Shown here: positions 24,401-34,539 of the stretch, one piece after another | Layout of the letters: each line of letters begins with the position of its first letter | Numbering within the stretch: position 1 is the stretch's first letter | Assembly: GCF_001949145.1 (NCBI RefSeq) | Contig: NW_019091514.1 | Location: 37,987 to 101,986, forward strand | Direction of reading: 5' to 3' | Length of the DNA stretch: 64,000 nucleotides | Source: Acanthaster planci | Lineage: Eukaryota > Echinodermata > Asteroidea > Valvatida > Acanthasteridae | Translations under genes and position numbers: made by a program | Notes under the pieces: model-generated | Told to the model about the DNA's origin: nothing | What the model saw: only the letters and a program-made list of their open reading frames with translations | The model's database searches: none

Positions 24401-27400
24401 TGGGAAGCAGGAGCTGTTTCAGATCTTTCAACCTTTCCTTTTGTTCCCAGGATACAAATCTTGTCTACTTGAGCCTAATGAGGCCCATCGATCGCTGTGC
24501 GCCCACCATGTCTAATACTTTAATCCAAGGACATTCCAATTGTCAGTGCTTGGGGGGGGGCACCACTATAACAATACGGGTGTTTCACAATAGCGCGTGC
24601 GCCTCCAAGAGTTTGCAACACATTGGCCGATCACAGTGCACGAAATCTGTCAACCCACTGCACATTTGGAAAGGGTCACAGATTTCGCGCATTGTGATTG
24701 GTCACAATCTTGGAGGCACAATGTTGTGAATTGCCCATATTTGAAATGACACTTGCCAATTTGTTTTTGAAGATTCTTTAGGGTAAAACCCTGTCAGTTG
24801 CATGCTTTTTCGTTGTGGAAAAATCCATCACTGAAATGAAAGTGTGCCATGGATAGCTTCTCTCACCTTACTAGATGTTTTCTTTTCCGGGGAGAGAAAA
24901 TAAAATTTGATGTTTTGTTTTAGAGAGGACCAATAAACTTCAGAAATGAAAACTTTTTATTTGGATCGGCAGGGTTGGTTAAATTTACTATCTGTCAAAT
25001 TCAAATCCTTTTTCATTTAGATTCGAATTCTAATTTTTAGCCGGGTCGAATTCTTCGGGAATAATCAACTTTCAAATTACAAGTAAATATAAAGGAAGCA
25101 CTTCCTTTTTTTCATGAATATCTTTTTATCATTTGCACTATTTTTTCCCAAGTAAAATATGTCATTAATGCATAATTATCAGCCATGTTTGTGCCTACAG
25201 AATCTGGTCAGCTGTCTCAATCCTCCTTCATGGTTAGACTGTTAATGAGCCAGTGACATGCATAGTCACCCATGATTTTTTTCGACATCACTAGTGTTTT
25301 ACCTACAGATTTTCACTCTTCAAGCAAAACATATTTACGATGAGACCAAAATATTTAGTGGGACTCTCTAGGCTGCGACTTTTGTAATCCAAATTGTTAA
25401 ACCAATTAATTTAGATGGTAAATAAATACAAATCTTGCCCTTGTTTTTACTTTGTTTTACAACAACATGAAACAGGTGGTTCTAAGACCTTTGACACAAG
25501 GCCTGTTTTTGCAAATTTATTTCTTGCAGGTCAGAGGATACAGGTAGCTGAAGAATTTCTCTCATCAGAGCGGAAGTATGTCGGTCAGCTCAATGCTCTC
25601 CTCGACAACATCATGTTACCCTTAGTCACCGAGTCACTAATCCACCCTTCTGATATCAAGTAAGAACTCCTGTTATTAGCAGCTTGTGAATTAAGTGGAC
25701 TTATACACGTATTTCTGCTGGTTAATTAAGTCTTTGGAATTGACTATCTCTTTCAATATTTGTGTTGTCGATCGATGTAACTGCTTGCTGGTGCCATTTT
25801 GTGTGTGAGAACAGTTAACGTTTTCAGTTCAATCTTTAAAATGCACCAGTTAAAACAATATTCTATCAACAAAAACCTTCAGTTTTCATTACAATTTTCA
25901 TTTTGTACAGTATTTGAAAAGCATATAAAGGTAGTACCAGACTCACAGAATGTAAACCCTATTTAATATTTTTGCCCCATTGAGTAATAATCTTTGAAAA
26001 GCCATTTTGAAAAGTTTGTAAAAAGGCAGATCACGTTTTTTGGCTATCAACAGTAAGTACAGCTGATAATGCAGAAAGAATGCCAGTCTTATTCTAATTT
26101 GGAGCTCCTTTTTGCATCTCCTGTCTAGCGTCATATTCCCTCCATCCCTTGCTAAGATGTTTGACCGACATTGCTGTCTGCTGTGTGCCCTGGAGACAAG
26201 GCTCAGTGATGCATTGTGGCAAGGAATGCACGGGGATATCTTTGCCAAATTTGCTGGTCCTGAAAGTGTAAGTGTAATGCAAAGGCAATTTTTTTTTCAA
26301 AATCATTTCCCATTCTGATGCCTTTTATTTCTTTGAGTTTGTTCTGTATGAATATTCATTTTAGGGTCTTTTCTAGCTAGTGTTCAGTCATGGGAGATAT
26401 ATGTAGTCCCCTCCCTGCCACAAAATTACTGATATTTTGAAAATCAGTCCTCAAAACATTTGTGGATGGTATTGTTTTTGGCCAAAATGTTTGACTTTTG
26501 AAAAAGCAAGGTACAGTGGATAACTTTTGGTATTCAGCCAAATGCCACAAATGCTGATATTTGCTTCCAAAATAGGTCCGACTTACTCAGTGACCAATTT
26601 CAACCTAGTTTTCCTTCAAAGACTTTTCAGACTTCGAACCATATGTACAGAACAAATGGGAGATCAGCATGTTCAAACATCAGACATTGAAGAGTCAAGG
26701 CATTCTTGGTGTTTTAACCTGTCAGTCCTGCCTGCTTTTTTTGACTGCCAGATGTTGACATATCCTTCATTAGGAAGTGGTTAAAATGCGTTTCTAAAAA
26801 ATGTAACTTTAGTTTCCCAGAACTTGTGATTTAAAATTGGATCCATCCTTTGCCAAAAAGTGGTAATATGTTCCTCAGAAAAAGTGTTCCTCGCCATATG
26901 CTAAAATCTTCTTTTTGGTAACATGAATAGGTGTGGGAAATCTTGCAACTGCTGTTTTTATCTTGCTTTGAATACAGTCTAGTTTCCTGTCCCAGTATGG
27001 GTCCTACATCAGTTCCTTTCCAGAAAGTTTGTCTTTGCTGTCACACCATACAAGAAAATCGGCCAAACTGACCAACTTTCTGAAGGTAAAATGTGCAGAA
27101 CAGTAAAACAGTTTCCTCCAATTCATTGGAATGTCGTGGGTTGAATATTTGAAAAAGGAATATTGTTTTAAACTATCGGGTTAGCCATTTTGAAGTGTTA
27201 TCACAAGCTCCCTAGGTGATGCACCAACGAACACATCACTGAGAGTAGTCTGAAACAGTTTTTCAACCATTGTAAATTAGTGTTTACTGACTACTTTAGA
27301 CATTGGTTTGCTAAACTATTTTTGAACCTTGGCTGTAAATGAGAAACATTTTCCATTTTTAGAGCACTTTTAGACTGTTTGGATAAGTTAAGATGTTTAA

Positions 27401-30400
27401 CAAAATCTATGATAAATTTCATCTGCAGAAGCAGCTAGCCGACATCGAAGATGAACAAGCAGATCTCTTGGGCTACCTCCTGGCTCCAATTCAGAGAATA
27501 CCAGCCTATGTTCTTCACCTTAAGGTAAGAGATTTTTCCTGGTGTTTAGAGTCTGACATTTCCCTGAGATTGGCCAGCATTGGCCAGATCTGGTTTTTAT
27601 CCAAAAGCAGATTTGTCAATTTTTTTCTAAGTTTCACATAACCTCCCACTCTTGATGGGAATATTGGGGGGGGGAGGAACTTCTCTGAGAGGGGATGTGA
27701 GGTGTGTGACAAACCAGACACATGCTATTGCCCCCTGTCATCCAAACTTCATGGGAAAAAGGTCAAAGTTGAATACCCCTCAAAGAATCCACAGTACAAA
27801 TACGGAATCATTGCAAGGTCTACTTAATGGATGACAGGTTTTCCAAGGTGGCAAACAATCAATATTGGCTATACTGTGTAATGTATAAAGGACAAATAAC
27901 ACTGGATTACAAAATGGCCAGAAGTCACAAATTGATGAGCCAGGTCCCGATACAAAGGCCTAATCTTCTGCTTGGTAGAATATTGCAGCTGATTGAGCTT
28001 GAAACATTTTCCCTCACAAATTCTCAGAAAAAGCATCGAGTGCTTTTTATGTCAACACTCAAATTTAGCAAGATTGCCCACTTTCTAGACATGAGTTTCA
28101 TTTCCACCCTAATTCTGAAATCTAAGATATGCTGAAAATCCAGCCTTTATAAATTCAAGTTGGTGACCTCTTAAAAGAATAGATATTTGAAAATTGTCAA
28201 GGACCTTGAATTGGTCTCGTATACTGAACAATGTTAAGCTTCCAAACTTCTTTGGTTTGTTTCTTGCAGACTGTCCTGGAGGTTACAGACTCGGACCACC
28301 CTGATCACTTCCATATGGAGTCTTGCCTGACACACCTAGGCAGCTTCTTAGCAACGATGAACCCAGCCATTGAGCAAGCCGTGGAGGCTGCACGGACCCA
28401 CATACTCTTCCTCTCAGAAACGTACGATTTTAAAAGTCACTTACTCAGTAATGATATTGAAAAGCAAAATTTGGAACCTTTTTTTAGGACACTTGTAGGA
28501 GACTTTTATGAAGTAAGACTGAGAGGATTCTGTTTATTTAAATTTAAAACAAAAGAAGAAGAAAAATGCACTTATCTAAGCATGCACAGTCCACTGGCAT
28601 ATTTATTGAATGGACCTCATCAGTGATATCCTCTTGAGCACATTTTCCTAAAGCATGTCTCACATTAGTGAATAGGCTGATCAGTGTAACTCAAGATTTT
28701 GGGGGCCAGTTGAATGACCGTTGGCTACTTACACTTCAGACTAACTCTGAATTTCTATCAATAGTAGTGCCCTTTAGGGTAAGTTCAAGCAGCAACTATA
28801 GTTGACTATAGACCAACTGATGACAGCGCTCCAACGGTGCATGGTAGGACATGTCTAGTCGACCATTTGGGACCAGGCTAAGGGGCATGGTTGCACCGCT
28901 GGTTACCAGTAACATATTTCATTTATCATTACAGAGGGAACCATTCAAATGAAAATAATTGTACGAGATTTCAGTGACCTTGTACGCTACGAGAATCACA
29001 GCCTGTGCTGAAATTTGAGTAACAGTGAGATTTTTTTAAAAATAGGCAGATTGGGGTCGTTCAAGTGTAACTTAATAGCACAAACGCATTTTTACAAAGC
29101 AACTGACTACTGGTCAAACTATAGTTTGACTTGCCCTTGTGCATTTTGGCTCTTTTTGGCTGTGTGGGTTTGAACCCCACAGACAGATATCAGAGGAATT
29201 GTGTCCCTGAGCAAGCTACTTTGAATTCATCACAATAAAGCTGCCCGCCCAGAGGTAAAATGTGCACATTTAAAGGAAAAGATGCTAATGGTTAAGTTGA
29301 TATAAAACTGACCTATTAACATGTTACAAATTTTATACTATGAACTGATGATTACGTTGTGAAGTAGGCCCCCCCCCACTGTGACACAGTGGTAGACACT
29401 GTATTAAATTCACGTATCACATCATCTTTGTTAATATTCAAGAGTTTCTTGTCTGACAGAAAAGGAAGTCTGGCATTCTCCCCTCATGTGTCAATGAGTA
29501 GTCAGTCCTCGTCACTCACCAAGGATAGTGGGGTGCAGTCTATGGAGAATGTCTCACCTTATAACAGATTAACTCATCATGGGTAAGCCACACAAAGACA
29601 TTTTGTTCAAACTTACGATTTTAAAAATGCCACAAAACTGAAAGAACTTCCTGTAATCAGTATCAGGAGTTTTGCAAATACATGTACTGGGTTCAACTCC
29701 CTCATTGGGCTTCACTTTGGTTTTATGAGTTTAAATTTCTGGATTGATCACCGCAGCTTCATTTTATGTTGCAGAAAAATTCATTTGTCTCATGTTAGGC
29801 CCAATTTGAGACTGTACATGACTTTTAATTGGATCAACCAGTTAATGCTTGGTGAATTCAAAATTGGGGACAGAGCCAACATTTTGCAAAAGGCCATTGT
29901 TGAACGGGTGAGGATGGTTGGCCAACTGCATTATCCAGCATCATGTTGATCTGCTCCAAATTTGTTAATGTCTTGGTTCAAAGGGCTGTAGTCGGTCTTG
30001 TGGTCAGGCATCACACTTACAGTGATGATACTAGAGAAATTAGTAATGCTGCAAAACCAGAGAAGTAGCGGTTTGGATTGTTCAAAGAGAAACAAAAATA
30101 TTTAGTAAAACATAAGGGAATCAGACAAGGTTTGTTTGTCTGGTTCATTCCTCTATCAAGGAATTTTTTTCAGAAAATAAAGTTGGATTTTACTTGTTGG
30201 TACAGATCTAGTGAGAAAGATGTGCCGAGAGCAGTGCATGACAGTGTGACTGGTGGTCAGTGGCACAGTAGCCCAATACGTCAACAGAAAGCTCCAAGTC
30301 ACAGTTACACACTCCCTAATGGTTACCGTAGAGATCGACGGGCATCCTTCCCCGGATTCAGCCTTATCGAAAATCAGAGGGCTGGGGCTAGGGAGGCCAT

Positions 30401-32299
30401 GGCCCAGTCTAGTCCGAGGATGCCCCAAAAGCACCGAGCGCATATGGCAAGGCGCGGAAGCTATGATCAGAGGATGCTGACTGAGACTAACCAGGGAATA
30501 TCGAGGGACATCCCAGGCATGATGTACATCCCGGAGCAAGCCAGCGACGAGGCAGAATCCCTGTACAGGACCCGCGATCTCAACAAGCATAGGAGGAATT
30601 CCAGATTGCAGAATGACCTTCCAGAACTGCCAAGGTATGGAATTTATGGTGAAGATGACGACAGCGAAGAGATCGGATATGAACCATCCTCCCCTTCCAG
30701 TGCACTGCCTAGAGCTACACAAACAGGGGTAATCCAACACCAGCAGAGTCCTAGACACAGGAGACAGTTTGATACACCTCTATCCAGCTCCACATCTTCT
30801 AGGACCTCAACACCAAGAGATTATGTCTATCACACCGAGGCTGCAGGATCTAACATCATGTTTGAAGAAACTGACATTCATCAGTATCAACAACTGAGGA
30901 ATCGACAGCGAAGTGCGTCCGGCTCAAACAAGGTTCTCCGTGTCAGGGATTTGAGCTCAGAACCGAGGGGAGGGAGTACGCTGCAACTTCAGCACAGCAG
31001 CAGCAGTTCCGAACATCGAAAACGCTCCCACTCTATCCCTCACCTGAGCCGGGTCAGGATGCCCGAGTCGGCAAAACCTGGAATCCTGAAAGATGTGTGG
31101 AACGAAAGAAAACAAGTAAACGGGTCGGCGGAAAAGATATCAACGCCGAGAACAACTAAGAAAAATAATCTGAACAAAAGTCCAGGGGCCGGGGCTACTC
31201 CAGTCAGCAAGTCTGCCAAGAAGTCCAATTTCTTAACAGGGTCCCTGAGAAATATTTTCTTTGGAAAGAGGTAATTTTCAACTTTTGCGTACAATGGCTT
31301 TAAAGTTGCATTTACAGATAACTTGAGTTATACCCTTACATGTATTCACGCTGCTTATTTGTTGGGTTTGGTGTGATATTCACTTCCATTGTTTATTAAC
31401 CGTATACTTTGGTACTTCTACTGTTCATTTGTTTCAGTCGGATGCATCTCTTGACATTCACAGCCAATTATTTTGCAGTTGACTGTACTACTTTAGTTTG
31501 CCAGTGTAGAGCACATAACAGCTCTCTGAACTGCTTGTGTAAAATTGAATTTCATTTTCCCTTCTTGTTTGCACCCTGGGCTTTGCACCCTGGACTTTGC
31601 ACCCTGCATCTTGGTACCCTGGGCTCTGTCAAACTGCACGTCCTCTGTTAATAGCTCTGGCCGTAGGTGAGTTTATGAAAACTTACATTTTCTCCTTTGC
31701 TGTCATGATTCTTACAATTGGAAACTTTTTAAGTTTGCTCAAATTCAACTCAGTATGTTCTCCAGAGAAACCTTTCATGTCAGATGTTGGAATTAAATTT
31801 TGTCAAAGAAATGAACTTTCTGCAAGGACTAGATTATGTTTGGCTTCTTGTATGGGGGTGTGTGTGTGTAGGGTATGGACTGCATCTAACAAATTTCAAC
31901 AGAATGTACACAATTCTGGTGCTTGAGCATATTCACAGAATTGGTGCTTGGTTGTCCTTTAATAAAATCATTGGTGTGCTCCTGTTCAGTAGTTTTGCAG
32001 ACAGGTATACTTCTGTGCACACATGCAGAGTTTTGAAGCCTCTAGATAAAACTTCCATTCACAAACTTATGGGTTGCAAGTACAAATTGTGCCCGATAGA
32101 TGTGAAATAATATGAGTGTTCTGAATGCTAATTTTTTTTTTCTGGATTCAGTCGGAAGCGAGGCAGTCAAGTGGTTGAACTTGATGGAGCCCCAAGCCAA
32201 TCGGCTGTGAACAGCAGCACAGATGAATTGGCAGCATCATCACGGCTGAAGGCAGACACATACCACGATGAGGACGGGCAACCTTGCAGTGATGTCTAG
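18492..32299 (+). CDS. ARHGEF33: ARHGEF33-like Rho guanine nucleotide exchange factor (926 aa, 15 coding exons)
   Basis: Exons: 18492-18507, 18976-19016, 20862-21026, 21899-22044, 22164-22420, 22919-23040, 23431-23503, 25530-25659, 26129-26267, 26978-27085, 27429-27524, 28270-28421, 29460-29582, 30206-31270, 32152-32299 (TAG). Phases agree and 2781 nt is divisible by three. The ATG is the first one after an in-frame stop at about 18431, but an earlier coding exon is not excluded. Residues about 20-125 are coiled coil (MKEGFIQAMEELSRVQ resembles the ARHGEF33 N-terminus). A Ser-rich linker follows, then a DH domain at about 275-480 with AEEFLSSERKYVGQL and LLGYLLAPIQRIPAYVLHLK. A long Arg/Ser-rich tail of about 445 residues follows, with KDSGVQSMEN and RRGSYD. 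No PH domain is visible, as in ARHGEF33. The family loads GTP on Rho GTPases; substrate and location cannot be read from sequence. Retention of the last intron would give a shorter end, FFGKR-stop at 31274. Confidence 0.85.
23841..24014. mobile_element. Near-complete palindromic foldback element (best copy of its family)
   Basis: The left arm (TTTCACAATAGTGCGCCACC, then AAGAGTTTACAACGCGTTGGCC and AATCACGATGCGC) is mirrored by the right arm (ATTGGCCAACGC, ATTGCAAACTCTTGGTGGCG, CACTATTGTGAATCGCCC). The arms are about 75-80 bp with a short asymmetric centre (GGAAAGGGTTG). It lies in the RhoGEF intron before the DH domain. Confidence 0.9.
24573..24740. mobile_element. Second copy of the same palindromic element, 560 bp away
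   Basis: It has the same plan as 23841-24014: TTTCACAATAGCGCG, CCAAGAGTTTGCAACACATTGG, centre GGAAAGGGTC, then ATTGTGATTGGTCA, CTTGGAGGCACAATGTTGTG and AATTGCCC. It is more diverged than its neighbour, so this is probably not a recent tandem duplication. Confidence 0.88.
25530..28421 (+). other. DH (RhoGEF catalytic) domain exons of the ARHGEF33-like gene
   Basis: Five exons encode the helical DH fold. CR1 begins RIQVAEEFLSSERKYVGQLN. The middle includes SLAKMFDRHCCLLCALETRL and FLSQYGSYISSFPESLSLL. The most diagnostic block is GYLLAPIQRIPAYVLHLK (27429-27524), matching the DH hallmark L-xx-PxQRxxxYxLxL. The last helix is HFHMESCLTHLGSFLATMN. The invariant CR1 Glu that contacts the GTPase is present in ERKYV. 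Confidence 0.92.
28776..29137 (+). mobile_element. Dispersed 360-bp inverted-ended repeat, copy A
   Basis: The start AGGGTAAGTTCAAGCA...CAACTATAGTTGAC is roughly the reverse complement of the end TGGTCAAACTATAGTTTGAC...TTGCCC. The interior (TTGCACCGCTGGTTACCAG, then ACAGAGGGAACC, AAATGAAAATAA, TTTCAGTGACC) recurs at 35013-35343, 36791-37003 and, inverted, 43800-44020. It lies in a RhoGEF intron. Confidence 0.78.
29150..29260 (+). mobile_element. Probable SINE fragment
   Basis: A B-box-like GGTTTGAACCCC is followed by GTGTCCCTGAGCAAGCTACTTTGAA, which resembles the downstream conserved part of tRNA-derived SINEs (CTTGGGCAAGTCACTTTAA-like). I find no convincing A box or target duplications. Confidence 0.4.
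31567..31630. repeat. Short minisatellite, TTTGCACCCTGG units
   Basis: Four imperfect units of about 13-16 bp (TTTGCACCCTGGGC, TTTGCACCCTGGAC, TTTGCACCCTGCAT, and a degraded TTGGTACCCTGGGC) lie in the last RhoGEF intron. Confidence 0.8.
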
Positions 32300-33028
32300 A
32301 CTAAAGCTCACAAGAGTCAGAAATGCTTTTGAAGACCATGTATAGTGGAAAGTACAAATCCAAGTGGTTTGTGGATATAACTTCTGAAGTGAATAACGTT
32401 TAAACAGGCGCTCAGTTGTGAGAAGAGGTGTTAACTTTTGGATCACTATCTATGCCTTGTCATCAATTCACCCCAGTCAAGTTCAGCCAAATTAGTGGGT
32501 GTCTGAACACATGGAGAGCATACTAAATCCTTTTAGCATTCAGCACATTTTGGCACAAGTTTGTGGCTTGAATAGACTGTTACCAACTGACATGTAGTTC
32601 CAATTCATTAGCAAGCTTTCCTACAATTGAGTCAAGAAGTGCAGTTTCTAGCTAAATCTAAATCGTGTCTCTTGTGGTATGGTCATTGTATGCAAAAGAA
32701 AAGTGGATTTTTGCAAGCTGAACACTAAATTATTTGGTTTTGATCAGACTAAGCACATTTGAAATGCATTATATTTAATAATGAATGCTACAGTATTTAT
32801 TGAAAGGGTATTTTGATGATGCAAGTTGGTCACACTTTTTAGAGAGAATTTAAAATTCAGGTCCCCTTTATCGGTCCATGGAAACAGCCATGAGTTATAA
32901 ACACTGATTTTGTTTACAAGAAATATTGTCCCAAATAAGTGTTCCAATTGTTGCTATGACGCCTGTTAAAAAGAAGTTGTTGTCCACAGTGGAGAAGAGT
33001 TTGGAGAGGCATAAAAATGGACATGTGC

Positions 33029-33034
33029 AATAAA
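33029..33034 (+). terminator. Candidate poly(A) signal of the ARHGEF33-like gene
   Basis: AATAAA lies 730 bp after the stop codon and is followed by GT-rich sequence. It is the first canonical hexamer downstream on the plus strand that I noticed. Confidence 0.4.
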
Positions 33035-33167
33035 GTCAAGATCGTTATGACGATGGGCAAGTGGAAATTGCTTTGAAGGTTATCAACTTTCTCATTTACA
33101 GATTTTGATTTTGCTTCTTTGTAGTATCAAAACTTATGTCAACTGCATTTTGTTGGCGCAGTCAGTC

Positions 33168-33345
33168 TTGAGCTGGACACAGAGAGGGCGCAATGTTCCT
33201 AGCAACACAGGCTCCTTCGGTCACTGGTTCACAAACCACTATGAAATGTGCATGTTGTGCCAGCAAAATGAACACTCCCAACCAACATGGCTCTTTTCAA
33301 CTGCGCGATGAGGGGATGCCTCTGCTTAAGGAAGATTACAATTGC
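33168..33345. mobile_element. Solo arm of the foldback MITE seen at 8868-9225
   Basis: It shares GGTTCACAAAC, ATGAAATG, AATGAACACTCCC, ACCAACATGGCTCTTTTCAA and GATGAGGGG...CCTCTGCT with the arms of 8868-9225. Only one arm is present. Confidence 0.75.
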
Positions 33346-34539
33346 TGGTTTAAAAGTTGCATTTTGAAATAGGCACGCTTGGAAGAGAAGAAATGTCTCT
33401 ACATTCACGATGAGTAAACAGCAATTTATTGCAAAAACCTGCTCAAGAAAAATTGAGTTTCCAAATATACAATAAATAATTGATAAAAATTTGGTAAAAA
33501 ACCACCTGTCTGGTCTCTTCATTAAGAAAAGAATTTGTTGCTTAGTAGTAAATTTTGCAACATTCCAAGTGAAATTGTTCTATTTTTTACATGGTTAAAA
33601 ATACTCCCAGTAGTTTTGAAGTTGAAAAACCCAAAATTATCTTGCATAAGACTAGAAGCAATAGGATTCTATGGTGAAATCTCTGTTAATATAGACTCAG
33701 CCATTAACCTATAATAAACCCATTTCAATTACCTGCTCTTTCAAGTAAACCTTGAGAAAAAAACTGAATGATTTCAGCAAACAATTGTTGTTTTAGGTGA
33801 AATATAGAAAACAACTAATCCCTGCTGTGCTAAATGCTACTGATGTGATGTGATAAGTATGGGAACCCGTTAAGTTAGAGACCGTAAGGCATTTTTAGAA
33901 GCCGGTTTGACGGGTAAGTAAACGAACGAACAAGGATTAATGAAGTTAGTATAAATCTTGCCACTTCTATTTTAATTTTTGTGTGTAGCTTTTTTAAAGA
34001 ATCATTTTTAAGACAATTATTTAACTTTAAAACTACCACGAGTATTTTTAACAACCTGCATTTGGCACGATGTAAATTTCAGATAACTGAAATCTTTCCC
34101 TGTTCAAATTTCAAAAAAAAATCTGGGGAATATGCAGTACAAAGACAACAGTGAAGAGGAGCTTTGTGAAAGTCAACAGGTTCAAGCAAGAATCATGGGT
34201 TAACAGGTGGCTGATTGGTGGTAACGTGCGCTTCAGCTGTGAATTCACATTCAACAAGATGCTTGTCTGAATGGGGTCAAATGTCGTCACAGATCTCGTA
34301 GGTCTTGCTCTCTCCTGTGGCCTGCTACATATGCATGGCCATCATTACTAATGATGAACGAGACCCACTGTTGGTAGGTTAGTTCCAAAGTTCAATGTTC
34401 GACTGTTCTTGACTATCACAGAGCCGATCCAAGCTGGTTGAAATGTGGATGGTCTCTGCACTGATTCCTTGGAATGTAAATGCTGATTGATGTAAAAATA
34501 AAACTATTTGGAGAGCACGCCGTGCACCTTCTACTATGG

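Larger units (their letters stand above)
32300..34539. other. Convergent 3' intergenic region (UTRs of the RhoGEF and SDCCAG8)
   Basis: This separates two tail-to-tail genes. The RhoGEF 3' UTR likely runs to about 33.05 kb (AATAAA at 33029). A minus-strand AATAAA (TTTATT at 33425-33430) is the nearest candidate for SDCCAG8 and would give a UTR of about 1.1 kb. One foldback arm is at 33168-33345. I see no other gene. Confidence 0.5.

Noticed and set aside
30156-30758. A 200-codon minus-strand ORF
   Set aside because: It is the antisense shadow of the large RhoGEF exon at 30206-31270.
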